A stretch of 64,000 nucleotides of DNA from Myxococcus guangdongensis (GCF_024198255.1 NZ_JAJVKW010000011.1:186001-250000), one strand, 5' to 3'. Numbered from the stretch's first letter, positions 50,624-62,696 are shown. Made by a program: numbers and translations. The notes: generated by a model not told the origin, from the letters alone.

Positions 50624-53449
50624 GTGGCGGAATCCCCCCCTCAGCAGTTCGGCAAGTACGTCCTTCTTTCGAAGATTGCCGCGGGCGGCATGGCCGTCAC
50701 CTACCGCGCCCGGATGACGGGAGCCGCGGGCGTCACGAAGCCTTGCGTCATCAAGCAGATCCTCCCCCACTTCGTGGACGAGGCGGACTTCGTCGAGATG
50801 TTCATCGGCGAGGCGCGGCTGGTGGCCAGCATGAGCCACAGCAACATCGCGCAGGTCTTCGACTTCGGCGAGGTGGACGGCCAGTACTTCATCGCCATGG
50901 AGCTGGTGCAGGGCCAGCCCCTGTCCAAGGTGCTGCGCCGGGCGCAGCGCGCGGGCATGGGGTTCTTCCCGGAGCCGCTCGCGCTGCACGTGGCCAGCAA
51001 GCTGTGTGACGGCCTGGACTACGCGCACCGCCACGTGGGCGAGGACGGCGTGGAGATGGGCCTGGTCCACCGGGACGTCTCGCCCGACAACGTCCTCATC
51101 TCCTACGAGGGCGAGGTCAAGGTCATCGACTTCGGCATCGCCAAGGCCACCAGCGCCGTGGAGGCGAAGACGTCTCCGGGCACGCTCAAGGGCAAGTACC
51201 CGTACTTCTCTCCGGAGCAGGCGCAGGGCCGACAGGATTTGGACGCCCGCACGGATGTGTACGCGGCGGGTGTGGTGCTCTACGAGATGGTGTGCGGCAA
51301 GCGTCCCTACGAGGGCGAGTTCGTCACCGTCCTGCCGCGCATCCTCACGGGGGATTGTCTGCCGCCGTCGGCGAACAACCCGACGGTGAGCCCGGAGCTG
51401 GAGACGGTCATCGGCAACGCGATGGCCATGGACCGGGAGGCGCGCTACCAGACGGCGAAGGAGCTGAGCGAGTCGCTGGTGCAGCTGCTCTACCGCGACA
51501 ACTCGCGCTTCACGCCGACGATGCTGTCGCAGCTGATGGCCTACCTCTTCGCCGAGGAGTTGATGGCGGAGGGGCGCAAGGCGGAGGTGTCGCCCGCCTT
51601 CAAGGAGCAGGTCGCGCTGTGGCAGGCGGGCATCGTGGAGCCGTCGCAGGGCCGTGCGCGGCCCCTGTCCTCGGGGAGCGTGTCGCGGCCCTCGAGCCCC
51701 GGCGTGCGCGTGAGGCCCGGCAGCGAGGGCGGCGCGCGCCCCCCGAGTGACGGCGCGCGACGCTCCTCCCCGGGCAGCAACCCCGACATGCGCAAGGTGT
51801 CGAGCGCGGGCGGACGCCGCGCGACGAACACGGGCATCCCTCGCGCGGAGGGCACCGGCCCGGGCCGCAAGTCCGGCTCCTACGAGCGCCCCGGTCCGCC
51901 CGTCCCGGAGCTTCCGGACGAGCCCGCCACGGACGCGGGCATCGACATCCTCAAGACGTACGTCCCCACCGTCGTCCCCGCCGCCGTGGCCTCGATGGCC
52001 GACGACCCTCGGGACACGCCGGTGGAGAGCCCCGTCGTCACCGCGCAGTCGGTGGCGCCGCAGCCGGCGCGCACGTTCACGGGGACGGGCTTCCGCACCG
52101 CGGCGGACGAGGCTCGCGAGAAGCTGGCCCGCGAGGAGGCCGAGCGCGGGGCGAAGCGTCAGAAGGACATGCGGACGATGACCCTCTACATGTTCGGGTC
52201 GGCCATCGTCCTGCTGTTCGTCGCGCTCTTCTATCACTTCGTCATCAAGTCCGACCCGCCCCCGGAGGCGGTGGCCGCCCACACCACCACGCTGCGAATC
52301 ACGTCCACGCCCTCGGGCGCCAGCGTGAACCTCAACGGCAAGGATGTGCCGGGCAAGACGCCCGTGACGCTGGACGGCGTGCGCGTGGGCGAGGCCAACA
52401 CCCTGGCGCTCACGATGCCCGGGTACTCGACGTGGATCCGCCGCTTCACCCCGGCGTCGGTGTTGCTGGAGCCGATGAACGCGGAGATGGAGGCGCTCAA
52501 GCCTCCGGAGCCCGCGCCCGTCGCGGCGGCGCCCGTGGAGGACAAGGCGGATGACGACGTGGTGCCCCTCGTCACCGCCGCGCAGGATGACGGTGGCGTG
52601 GCGGAGGGTGACGCGGGCACGGTCGCCGTGGCCGCGGCGGTGGAGGAGAAGCCCGCAGAGCAGCAGCAGGGCGCACTCGAGAAGATGAGCGCGTCGCGAA
52701 GGGCGCTCCACGAGGTGGACTACCCCACGCGGCTCCTGGTGCTGCGGCCCCAGTACAACGCGGCGCCCATCCCCGAGTACTCGACGGCCTCCATCGACCT
52801 GAACCCCTCGCTGTCCTATTCGGTGTGGACGCAGGGCAGCGCGTCGCTGGCCGAGGGCCGGAGTACGGCGTCGGGGACGCTGGTGTACTTCATCGAGGGC
52901 GAGGGCCCGGCGGACTCGAGCTTCGGCCTGCTGAGCGCGTCCACGCGGACCATCAAGAACGCGCGCAAGCTGCATGTGTTCGCGGTGGATGACAACGGGC
53001 CGGAGGACAACAGCGGCACCGTGCGCGTGAACATCCGGCAGTCCGCGTATGTGCCTCCGCGCTCGTTCACGTTCGACGCGAAGGAGCACGCCGTGCAGCT
53101 CAAGCCCGAGCACCAGGTGATGCTGCGCGGCCTGAATCCGCGCGCGACGTACCTGTTCACGGTGCGCGACGACTTCGCGGAGGTGCGCCCCGGGGTCAAT
53201 GGACGCATCCAGCAGATGCTGTGCGTCGAGCGGGGCACGGAGCCGGCCTCGGTGCGCGCCACGCACCGCATCCTCGAGACGGGCAAGCGCTACCAGATTA
53301 CCGACACCGAGGACCTGCGCTGCTTCTTCCCGGACATGAAGCGCGAGGACAACCAGGGCGCGCTCGAGGTGGACATCGTCGATGCCACCGCGATGACTCG
53401 CAAGGAGCGGGCCGCCGCGCTCAAGGGCTCGCGTCGCTCGGAGCGGTAG
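50624..53449 (+). CDS. eukaryotic-like Ser/Thr protein kinase with PEGA domain
   Basis: 941 residues from a GTG. The kinase domain (about 9-290) has the G-loop KIAAGGMAVTY, VIKQ (Lys of VAIK), HRDVSPDN (catalytic loop), VIDFGIAK (DFG) and SPEQ. A long Ser/Pro/Gly/Arg-rich juxtamembrane region is followed by one membrane helix (about 522-540, MFGSAIVLLFVALFYHFV), a PEGA domain (about 555-610, ITSTPSGASVNLNGKDVPGKTPV) and a C-terminal periplasmic region of about 240 residues that is not recognised. A transmembrane signalling kinase of the type abundant in myxobacteria. Confidence 0.9.
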   Translation: MAESPPQQFGKYVLLSKIAAGGMAVTYRARMTGAAGVTKPCVIKQILPHFVDEADFVEMFIGEARLVASMSHSNIAQVFDFGEVDGQYFIAMELVQGQPLSKVLRRAQRAGMGFFPEPLALHVASKLCDGLDYAHRHVGEDGVEMGLVHRDVSPDNVLISYEGEVKVIDFGIAKATSAVEAKTSPGTLKGKYPYFSPEQAQGRQDLDARTDVYAAGVVLYEMVCGKRPYEGEFVTVLPRILTGDCLPPSANNPTVSPELETVIGNAMAMDREARYQTAKELSESLVQLLYRDNSRFTPTMLSQLMAYLFAEELMAEGRKAEVSPAFKEQVALWQAGIVEPSQGRARPLSSGSVSRPSSPGVRVRPGSEGGARPPSDGARRSSPGSNPDMRKVSSAGGRRATNTGIPRAEGTGPGRKSGSYERPGPPVPELPDEPATDAGIDILKTYVPTVVPAAVASMADDPRDTPVESPVVTAQSVAPQPARTFTGTGFRTAADEAREKLAREEAERGAKRQKDMRTMTLYMFGSAIVLLFVALFYHFVIKSDPPPEAVAAHTTTLRITSTPSGASVNLNGKDVPGKTPVTLDGVRVGEANTLALTMPGYSTWIRRFTPASVLLEPMNAEMEALKPPEPAPVAAAPVEDKADDDVVPLVTAAQDDGGVAEGDAGTVAVAAAVEEKPAEQQQGALEKMSASRRALHEVDYPTRLLVLRPQYNAAPIPEYSTASIDLNPSLSYSVWTQGSASLAEGRSTASGTLVYFIEGEGPADSSFGLLSASTRTIKNARKLHVFAVDDNGPEDNSGTVRVNIRQSAYVPPRSFTFDAKEHAVQLKPEHQVMLRGLNPRATYLFTVRDDFAEVRPGVNGRIQQMLCVERGTEPASVRATHRILETGKRYQITDTEDLRCFFPDMKREDNQGALEVDIVDATAMTRKERAAALKGSRRSER

Positions 53450-53646
53450 TCCGTCAGTGTCGACGTAGCAGGCGACAAGGCGAGCCCTCCGCGCTCCTCC
53501 CGGGCGGCGAGCATGAGCCGGAGCCATTCATCGGGGGCTCGGCGGCATGCGTTCCCGGGCCTCGGCGCGGTGGCTAACCTGTTTCTGGTCGCGCCCGCAT
53601 CGAACGGGCACGAGGCGATGACAGCTTCCCGCCGTAAGGGCTATCG

Positions 53647-53725
53647 GGGCCCGGTGGTACTCGTGGCCCGGCTCGACAAGACGGGAAAGGCACGTGGGCG
53701 CGGAGCCGAGGAGGGCACCGGGCCC
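53647..53725. terminator. 10-bp perfect inverted repeat between convergent genes
   Basis: GGGCCCGGTG (53647) and its exact complement (53716), 59 nt apart; an intervening CTCGTGGCCCGG can compete for the right arm. Between the kinase and PaiB-like genes it may help terminate both transcripts, though the loop is long. Confidence 0.35.
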
Positions 53726-53731
53726 ACGAGT

Positions 53732-54361
53732 CTATCCAGGCTCCTCGCGTGAGCGCATCAGCGCCGCCAGCTCGCCGTCCCCTGGGAACGGGCTCTGCTC
53801 CAGCGCCGAGATGACGGCCTTGCGGTCCGCCTCGCCCTTGTTCTGGCTGAGCTTGAACTTGCCCTCCAGCCGCGTCACCCGGAGCTCGAACGCGACGATG
53901 CCGCCGAGCAGCCGGTTCACGTACTCCTGGGATTGCTCCATCGTCCACGGCTGGGCGTTGCCGGACTCGTAGCGCGCCGCCGTGTCTCGCAGGATGCGCA
54001 GCACCTCGTCACGCGACTCGAGGATGCGCGGCCGACCGTACGCGTGCACCGTGGCGTAGTTCCACGTGGGGACCTGAGAGCCCGTCGTGTACCAGGTGGG
54101 GGACACGTAGGCATGCGGCCCCTGGAAGATGACCAGCGCGTCGCGCTCGGCGGGGAACGTGCGCCACTGCGGGTTCGGCAACGCCATGTGCGCGAGCAAT
54201 CGCAGCGCACCCGCCGCGTCCCGCTCGACGAGCAATGGCAGGTGCGTGGCGATGGGTGCGCCGTCCTCGCCCATCGTCACCATCACGGCGAAGGCGTGCC
54301 GCGTCATCAGCGACAGGAGACGCTCCGCGTCCCGTTCCTCGAAGTGGCGGGGGATGTACAT
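53732..54361 (-). CDS. PaiB-family FMN-binding negative regulator
   Basis: 209 residues, full PaiB length. Family features: N-terminal MYIPRHFEERD, ATHLPLLVERD, HMALPNPQWRTF, the split-barrel segment VIFQGPHAYVSPTWY and PTWNYATVHAYG, and the C-terminal LEGKFKLSQNKGEADR. PaiB proteins are flavin-reductase-like and regulate sporulation/protease genes in Bacillus; the target here is unknown. Starts divergently from the lipoprotein gene. Confidence 0.92.
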   Translation of the reverse strand: MYIPRHFEERDAERLLSLMTRHAFAVMVTMGEDGAPIATHLPLLVERDAAGALRLLAHMALPNPQWRTFPAERDALVIFQGPHAYVSPTWYTTGSQVPTWNYATVHAYGRPRILESRDEVLRILRDTAARYESGNAQPWTMEQSQEYVNRLLGGIVAFELRVTRLEGKFKLSQNKGEADRKAVISALEQSPFPGDGELAALMRSREEPG

Positions 54362-54491
54362 GCCCCATTGCGTCCCTCGGGAGGGGCCTCGCCGTCAACC
54401 CGGGCTTAAGAACTGCGCAAGGTTTGTCCCCTACCTTGGGTTGTGTGCGCGGGGCCGGCGCGCGCTTCGACGTGTGTTGCGGGGAGACACC

Positions 54492-55502
54492 ATGAAGCTC
54501 AAGGCAGGCATGCTGGCGGTCGCGCTGGTTGGCGCGGGTTGTGGCGCGGAGAAGACGCAGGACACCACCGAGCAGCAGTCCGTGGTCGCCGTCGCGGGAG
54601 CCATCAACGAGGCACAGTCGGCGGACGTCCCCCTCGGCTCCCGGTTCCTGGAGGGGTTGCCGCTGGAAGTCCGTCGCTGGGAGCACGAGGGCTTCCAGTG
54701 CGACGCCGAGCCGGAGACCGCCGAGGTGGAGGTCTGCGGACAGAGTTTCCCCTCCGAGCTCCACCTGTCCTGGACCGACTGCGAGGCGCGCGCTCGTGGC
54801 CCCCGGGGCGGAGGTTGCGGCTGGGAGCGACCGCCCGCGCCCGGTGGCGGCCCCCGGCCCGAGGACTCCGAGCGCGGCGAGGCCACGGGTGTGGTCTCCT
54901 CCGGCACGGTGGATGTGGTGACGGCCATCGCCCCGGCCGAGGCCTGTGGTGAGGACGCGCCGCTGCGCTTCGAGCAGCAGTCCACGCACGACATCACCCA
55001 CGCCATGGAGGATGGCCGGAGCGCGAAGATGGCGGGCAGCATCGCCTCCACCTCGGTGCGGGTGCCCGGTGCTCGCCAGACGCTCAGCCGCTCCGTCACC
55101 GTCGACACGACGCGCACGCACCTGGACGCGGAGGGCGTGGTGCTCGACAGCCTGCACCTCACGGGCTCGCTGGAGGAGCACTTCGACGCGGAGGCGGAGA
55201 CGCCCACGCGCACCAGCAACGGCACGCTCACCGCGACGCTCGCGGATGGCAGCTCGTCGTCGGTGACACTGACGGGCATCGTCCGGGTGCCGCCGTCCGT
55301 CTGCGCGTGGCCCATCGCGGGCACGCAGGCGCGGACGAACGCGGAGGGCACCACGAACACGCTGGTGTTCGGACCGGAGTGCGGACAGGCCACGCTCGAT
55401 GGCGAGGCCCTCACCCTGCCCGCGCGTCCGCTCGGCCCGCGTGACGGCGGCTTCGGTGGCAAGCCTCCCCGGGGCGGTGGACCTCGCGGCGGCGGGCGCT
55501 GA
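54492..55502 (+). CDS. lipoprotein, unrecognised family
   Basis: 336 residues. Signal with lipobox VGAGC (Cys17). The mature protein has a Cys-containing N-terminal part (FQCDAEPETAEVEVCGQS, WTDCEARARG), a Gly/Pro/Arg linker, then Thr/Ser-rich beta structure (about 140-300, many alternating strands such as SSVTLTGIVRVPPS) and a Gly/Arg/Pro-rich tail (FGGKPPRGGGPRGGGR). The basic disordered end is unusual for a lipoprotein. GGGGAG is 6 nt before the ATG. Confidence 0.7.
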   Translation: MKLKAGMLAVALVGAGCGAEKTQDTTEQQSVVAVAGAINEAQSADVPLGSRFLEGLPLEVRRWEHEGFQCDAEPETAEVEVCGQSFPSELHLSWTDCEARARGPRGGGCGWERPPAPGGGPRPEDSERGEATGVVSSGTVDVVTAIAPAEACGEDAPLRFEQQSTHDITHAMEDGRSAKMAGSIASTSVRVPGARQTLSRSVTVDTTRTHLDAEGVVLDSLHLTGSLEEHFDAEAETPTRTSNGTLTATLADGSSSSVTLTGIVRVPPSVCAWPIAGTQARTNAEGTTNTLVFGPECGQATLDGEALTLPARPLGPRDGGFGGKPPRGGGPRGGGR

Positions 55503-55566
55503 AGCCTCGACGCACGGCGAGTCGGGCCAAGGCGCGCGCTCCCACCACTGGGCCCTGAAACGACAC

Positions 55567-55598
55567 GGGGCGCGGCGCCTGCTCCGGCACCGCGCCCC
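55567..55598. terminator. bidirectional terminator between lipoprotein gene and gyrB
   Basis: Perfect 9-bp stem GGGGCGCGG / CCGCGCCCC with a 14-nt loop, midway between the convergent stops. A second small hairpin (CCCGGC-TTCAC-GCCGGG) lies at 55614-55630. Confidence 0.6.
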
Positions 55599-55640
55599 AT
55601 GAGTACGCGCATCCCCGGCTTCACGCCGGGCAACGCCGCA

Positions 55641-58145
<2,505 letters not shown>

Positions 58146-58213
58146 TTAGAGGCACACTGAACAAGAGTAACGAGCCCGCGCAAAGCTGCGTAAATATTCG
58201 TGAAAATCGCTTG

Positions 58214-58231
58214 GCCGCCCCCTCGGGCGGC
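58214..58231 (-). terminator. short hairpin after the small membrane protein gene
   Basis: GCCGCCC-CCTC-GGGCGGC, a perfect 7-bp stem with a 4-nt loop 20 bp past the stop of the small membrane protein, followed on the minus strand by an AT-rich stretch containing ATTTT. It could separate that gene from gyrB. Confidence 0.5.
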
Positions 58232-58251
58232 GGCGCCCCGGAAGCGGGGGT

Positions 58252-58710
58252 TCAGGCGTCGAACCGCGGCGGTGGGAGGCGCTCCTCCAGCGCGGAGATC
58301 AACTCTTCGAAAACAGCTTTGCGGGCGAAGAGATGCCGGGTGACGAGCACCCTTCCCTCTTCCTTGAGGAACAGACCGAGCACGTTCCCCCTGCGGCCGA
58401 GCCGGCGCACCGAATCAATCTGGCCCCAATGCAAGTCCAGCTCGCTGGCGCTGAAGGGGCGGGCCACGCGCACACCGCGCGCGTCCAGCGTGACGCCCCA
58501 GCCGGTGCGAGGCCGCAGCCGGTGGAGGGCCACGAGGAAGGCGAGCATCAGCCCCGCGCTCACCCCCGCGCGGGCCATCTCCTGCACGCCGCCGCCTTCC
58601 TGGGCGTTGGCCAGGGCCCACGCCGTCAATACCGCCAGCACGCAGGCGCCCAGGAAGAGCGCGATACGGGGGACGCGAGGGTCGAAGGCGTAGAAGCGCT
58701 GGCTCGTCAT
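58252..58710 (-). CDS. two-helix membrane protein with PH-like domain
   Basis: 152 residues. Two membrane helices (about 15-33 and 48-65) precede a beta-rich segment (WGVTLDARGVRVARPFSASELDLHWGQIDSVRRLG) ending in an amphipathic helix, the arrangement of bacterial PH-domain (YcxB/PhoP-like) membrane proteins. Orientation and role are unknown. Upstream of gyrB on the same strand. Confidence 0.65.
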   Translation of the reverse strand: MTSQRFYAFDPRVPRIALFLGACVLAVLTAWALANAQEGGGVQEMARAGVSAGLMLAFLVALHRLRPRTGWGVTLDARGVRVARPFSASELDLHWGQIDSVRRLGRRGNVLGLFLKEEGRVLVTRHLFARKAVFEELISALEERLPPPRFDA

Positions 58711-58810
58711 GAGTGCGGGCGCACCCTACCCGTCCTGGAGGACGGGCGCGCGCTTTTGCGCGGTGCGATGTTCGCCGTCCGGCGCGGAGCCCCTAGGCTC
58801 GGGGCATCCC

Positions 58811-59566
58811 ATGACCGATGCCGAACTGAACGACCGCCTGCGCGCCAACGTCATCGCCTTCAAACACCTGCAACGGGAGCGGGGCATGCTGCGCCACTTC
58901 GGCGCCCCGGGCCTGGACGCCTTCTGCCTGCCGGCGTACCCCGCCGAGTCCCACTTCCAGCAGGCCTACTTCCAGACGCCCCAGGCGCTCGCCGAGGGAC
59001 TGCCCGCCCTGGAGGACTTCTACCGGCGCCAGGGCATCCAGGGCTGGCGCGTGGCGGTGCTGCCCGGCCAGGACGAAGGGGCGCGGCTGCTGGGCGCGCA
59101 CGGCTATCGCCCCGACAACCGGCTGCCCGGCATGGGGCTGGCGCTGGCGGACATCCCGGACGAGCCCCCCACCTTCCCGCTCGTGGAGACCGACTCCCAG
59201 GAGGAGATGGTGGCGCTCAACGTCCGCGTCTGGGGCAAGTGGGACGACATCCTCTCCGTGTGGAACCAGCCGCCCCGGCTGCCCGTGCGCACCCTGGTGG
59301 CGCGCGAGGAGGGCCGCGCCCTGGCGTGCGGCTTCAGCCTGGACGTGGACGACACCGCGGGCGTGTACATGGTCGTCACGCTGCCGGAGGCGCGGGGCCG
59401 GGGGCTGGCCGCGGAGGTGATGAGGGGCCTCTTGTCCGGCGCCCGCGCCCGGGGCATGGCGGCCTCCGTGCTCCAGGCCACCGAGCAGGGCCGGGGCGTG
59501 TACCGCAAGCTCGGCTACCGCGAGCTGGGGGACTGGGTGAACTGGGCGCGCCGCGCGGAGGATTAG
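58811..59566 (+). CDS. GNAT-family N-acetyltransferase
   Basis: 251 residues. The C-terminal GNAT fold includes the acetyl-CoA loop in PEARGRGLAAEVMRGLL (R/QxxGxG/A type) and QATEQGRGVYRKLGYRELGDW, the usual motif B end. The N-terminal half (1-120) looks like a second, degenerate GNAT-type domain (YRRQGIQGWRVAVLPGQDEGARLLGAHGY). Substrate unknown. ATG chosen after a GC-rich leader without a strong Shine-Dalgarno. Confidence 0.85.
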   Translation: MTDAELNDRLRANVIAFKHLQRERGMLRHFGAPGLDAFCLPAYPAESHFQQAYFQTPQALAEGLPALEDFYRRQGIQGWRVAVLPGQDEGARLLGAHGYRPDNRLPGMGLALADIPDEPPTFPLVETDSQEEMVALNVRVWGKWDDILSVWNQPPRLPVRTLVAREEGRALACGFSLDVDDTAGVYMVVTLPEARGRGLAAEVMRGLLSGARARGMAASVLQATEQGRGVYRKLGYRELGDWVNWARRAED

Positions 59567-59576
59567 CAGCCCCGCT

Positions 59577-60395
59577 TCAGCGAAGCGCCTCCAGCTCCTC
59601 CAGGACGGAGAGCACCTGCGCGGGCTGGCGCGCCTCGCTCAGCCGCGCGGACAGCCCTCGCGCGGCCAGCCGGGCCACATGCGCCATGCGCACCAGCCGC
59701 ACGCGCCCCAGTTCACCATCCACCGCCGCCACCACCAGCCGCAGCGGACGGCCATCGGGCGTGTCCACCGCCAGCCCCTTGGCCAGCGTCACCAGGGCCG
59801 CCACGGGGGCCGCGCCCGGCACGAAGACGTGGGGCACGGCCACCTCGCCGCCCACCGCGCACGAGGACGTGATGTCCCGCCGGCGCAGGCTCTCCGCCAG
59901 GCGCGGCGCGTCCACGCCGGGCAGCTCCACCGCCAGCCGCCCCGCCACCACGTCCAGCACGTCCTCCCACCCCTCGCAGGACAGCTGGAGCACCATCCGC
60001 TCGGGCGCCAGCAGCGGCGCCAGCGCCGGCACCGGCGCGTCCGAGGGCCCCCGGCGCACCGGGAACTCCGCGTCCAGGAAGTCGCGCACCCGGGCCAGCT
60101 GCGCCCCCGACAGCCGGCGCCGCGCCAGCTCCAGGAAGAGCGTCCCGGAGCCCGGCACGTCCTCCAGGTACTCCGTCACGTAGGGGCTGACCCGGTTGGC
60201 CACGTCCATCAACAACCCGGGAGGCACGTCCAGCTCCCGGGCAATCGCCGTGAGCCGCTCCACCGTGGGCGGCGCGTCCACGCCATTCTCCACCCGGCTG
60301 AGGTACGCGCTCGACACACCGATGCGCCGGGCCAGGTCCCTCAGGGACAGGCCCGCGTCCACCCGCAACAGCCGCAGCGTCGCACCCAGGTGCAT
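59577..60395 (-). CDS. XRE-family regulator fused to a PTS EIIA-like domain
   Basis: 272 residues. An XRE helix-turn-helix (about 5-60: LSLRDLARRIGVSSAYLSRVENGVD) is joined to a C-terminal PTS EIIA type-2 domain (about 125-265) with SSCAVGGEVAVPHVFVPGA, where the His of VPH is the usual phosphorylation site. Phosphate from the nitrogen PTS could thus control DNA binding. Its gene follows the antiporter gene by 10 bp on the same strand, so it probably regulates that operon. Confidence 0.85.
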   Translation of the reverse strand: MHLGATLRLLRVDAGLSLRDLARRIGVSSAYLSRVENGVDAPPTVERLTAIARELDVPPGLLMDVANRVSPYVTEYLEDVPGSGTLFLELARRRLSGAQLARVRDFLDAEFPVRRGPSDAPVPALAPLLAPERMVLQLSCEGWEDVLDVVAGRLAVELPGVDAPRLAESLRRRDITSSCAVGGEVAVPHVFVPGAAPVAALVTLAKGLAVDTPDGRPLRLVVAAVDGELGRVRLVRMAHVARLAARGLSARLSEARQPAQVLSVLEELEALR

Positions 60396-60405
60396 GGCGG
60401 TGTGC

Positions 60406-62556
60406 TCAGCTCCTCGAGGCCACCGTCTGCGGGGAGACGGGCTGCCCGGCGGCGACCGCGTCCGCGACCGGCTCCGACTCGTGCACCACCAGCAGCGAGC
60501 CCGGCGCGTCCCGGATGATGCGCTCGCGGTGCAGCCCGAAGACGCGGTCCTCCAGGCCCCACTGCGCGCCCATGCCCACCACCATCAGGTCATAGCCCCC
60601 CTGACGAATCTCCTCGAGCACCGCGTCCTCGGGGGACTCGTGCCGCACCACCTTCAGCCGCACGCCGGAGCCCTCCGCCGAGGGGAACAGCTCCTCCACC
60701 TGCGCGCGCGCGTGGGTGTTCTCGTGGGACGTCACGTGCAGCACGGTGATGTCCGCGCCCGCCTGCTTCATCAGCCGCCGCGCCAGCTTCAGCGCCGCCC
60801 GGTCATGCCGGCTGCCGATGAAGGGCACCAGCACCCGCTTCACGTCGGCCAGGCCCCGGTCCACCAGCACCGCCACCGTGCCGCCGGCCGCGTCCTTCAT
60901 CACCTCGTGCACCGTGCCGCCCAGCACCGTCTGGCTGAACAGCGGCTTGTGCCAGCCCAGCAGCACCAGGTCCGCGCGCTTGGCCTCCGCCGTGCGGCGG
61001 ATGTCCTGCGCGGGCTCCGTGGACACGAAGGACAACGGCCGCACCGACAGGCCCAGGCCCCTCGCCCGTCCGAGCAGCGGCGCCAGCGCGCCCTCGCCCT
61101 CGACCGACTCCTCGGACGCCCCAGCGCGCGGCTCGGCCTCGCGCAGGGACACCCGCTCCGGATGCACCAGGTGGAGGGCATGCAGCTGCGTGGCCTCCGT
61201 GCCGGAGAGCGCCTTGGCCAGCGTGGCCATGCTCGGCCCGGCCTGCTGATGGGAGACGCACATCAGCATCGTGTAGGGCGTCAGGCCCGGGGCCGTGGCC
61301 GGCGCCAGCTCCACCTTGTCCCGCGCCATCTCCTCCATCGGGTAGATGAGGCGCAAGAGCGGCGTGGTCATGAACGTGGTCACCAGCGCCATGATGACCA
61401 TCATGGTGAAGAGCGTGGGCGAGATGACGCCCAGGTCCAGGCCCAGGTTGAGGACGATGAGCTCCATCAACCCGCGCGTGTTCATCAGGACGCCGACGGC
61501 GCCCGCCTCGCGCCAGCGCATGCCCGTCAGCCGCGCCGCCACCGCGCTGCCGCCGAACTTGCCCAGGCAGGCCAGCAGGATGATGACACCGCAGGTCATC
61601 CAGGCCTCGGGCGTGTTGAGCAGGCCAATCTGCGTGCGCAGGCCGCTGAAGGCGAAGAACAGGGGCAGGAGCAGCACCACCGCCGTGTCCTCCAGCTTCT
61701 CCACCAGCGCCTCGGCCAGCCCGCCCTCCTTGGGGATGACGGCGCCGAAGAGGAACGCGCCGAAGAGCGCGTGGATGCCAATGAGCTCCGTGGCGAGCGA
61801 GGACGCGAGCAAGAGCAGCAGCGTGCCCGCCACCACGTTCTGCGTCAGCCCCTCGCGGCTGGCCACCCGCGCGCCCAGCCGGGCGAGGAACGGCCGCACC
61901 GCCAGCAGCATGAAGGCGATGTAGCCCACCGCGAACGCCGTGGTGAGCGCCGCCTCCGCCAGGCTCGCCGCGCGGACGATGGACACCACGAAGGCCAGCA
62001 GGCACCACGCCGTGACGTCATCCACCGCGGCGCACGTAATCGCGATGGCGCCGATGCGCGACTGCAAGAGCCCGCGCTCCGTGAGGATGCGCGCGAGCAC
62101 CGGGAAGGCCGTGATGCTCATCGACACGCCCATGAAGAGCACGAACGAGGAGAACGGCACGCTCGGGTCCGACAGCGACTTGTAGAGCCACAGCGCGCCC
62201 GCCACCGCGCCCAGGATGAAGGGCACGACGATGCTCGTGTGGCTGATGGCCACCGACGCGTGCCCGCGCCCCTTGAGCATCCTCGGGTCCAGCTCCAGGC
62301 CGATGAGGAACATGAACAGCACCAGGCCCACCTGGCTCAACATCTTGAGCACGGGCATGGAGCTGGCCGGGAACAGCGAGTTCATCAGGTCCGGCGCCAG
62401 CCACCCCAACAGCGACGGCCCCAACACGATGCCCGCCACCACCTCCGCGATGACCAGCGGCTGCCCCAACCAGCGCGCTCCGCGGCCGATCAACCTCGAC
62501 ACGCCGATGATGACAATGAGCTGCGTGATGAGCAGCGTGAGCGGGTTGAAATGCAT
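60406..62556 (-). CDS. CPA2-type cation/proton antiporter with C-terminal universal-stress domains
   Basis: 716 residues. Twelve to thirteen membrane helices (about 5-405) belong to the KefB/CPA2 type: FMFLIGLELDP, CAAVDDVTAWCLLA (the double-Asp ion site) and FGAFLFGAVIPK. From about 440 the cytoplasmic tail holds two USP-like domains, the second ending in YDLMVVGMGAQWG and GSLLVVHESEP (ATP-binding GxxG type). It exchanges Na+ or K+ for H+. GGAGG is 5 nt before the ATG. First gene of the operon with the XRE-EIIA regulator. Confidence 0.9.
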   Translation of the reverse strand: MHFNPLTLLITQLIVIIGVSRLIGRGARWLGQPLVIAEVVAGIVLGPSLLGWLAPDLMNSLFPASSMPVLKMLSQVGLVLFMFLIGLELDPRMLKGRGHASVAISHTSIVVPFILGAVAGALWLYKSLSDPSVPFSSFVLFMGVSMSITAFPVLARILTERGLLQSRIGAIAITCAAVDDVTAWCLLAFVVSIVRAASLAEAALTTAFAVGYIAFMLLAVRPFLARLGARVASREGLTQNVVAGTLLLLLASSLATELIGIHALFGAFLFGAVIPKEGGLAEALVEKLEDTAVVLLLPLFFAFSGLRTQIGLLNTPEAWMTCGVIILLACLGKFGGSAVAARLTGMRWREAGAVGVLMNTRGLMELIVLNLGLDLGVISPTLFTMMVIMALVTTFMTTPLLRLIYPMEEMARDKVELAPATAPGLTPYTMLMCVSHQQAGPSMATLAKALSGTEATQLHALHLVHPERVSLREAEPRAGASEESVEGEGALAPLLGRARGLGLSVRPLSFVSTEPAQDIRRTAEAKRADLVLLGWHKPLFSQTVLGGTVHEVMKDAAGGTVAVLVDRGLADVKRVLVPFIGSRHDRAALKLARRLMKQAGADITVLHVTSHENTHARAQVEELFPSAEGSGVRLKVVRHESPEDAVLEEIRQGGYDLMVVGMGAQWGLEDRVFGLHRERIIRDAPGSLLVVHESEPVADAVAAGQPVSPQTVASRS

Positions 62557-62583
62557 CCGGCCTCCTTCGGGAAATGCGCCTGT

Positions 62584-62597
62584 TAAGTGAGCACTTA
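62584..62597. promoter_or_regulatory. operator-like palindrome of the antiporter operon
   Basis: TAAGTG-AG-CACTTA, perfect 6-bp arms, 28 bp before the antiporter start in an otherwise GC-rich gap. A likely site for the operon-encoded XRE-EIIA protein or a TetR-type repressor. Confidence 0.5.
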
Positions 62598-62696
62598 CCA
62601 GCCCACCTCGCGAAGCGTCAAACGCGCATTGCCCCCGGGTACGAGAGGCCCCGCTCCGCTGGAGCGGGCAGGCGGACGACACACACCGGAGCGGCG

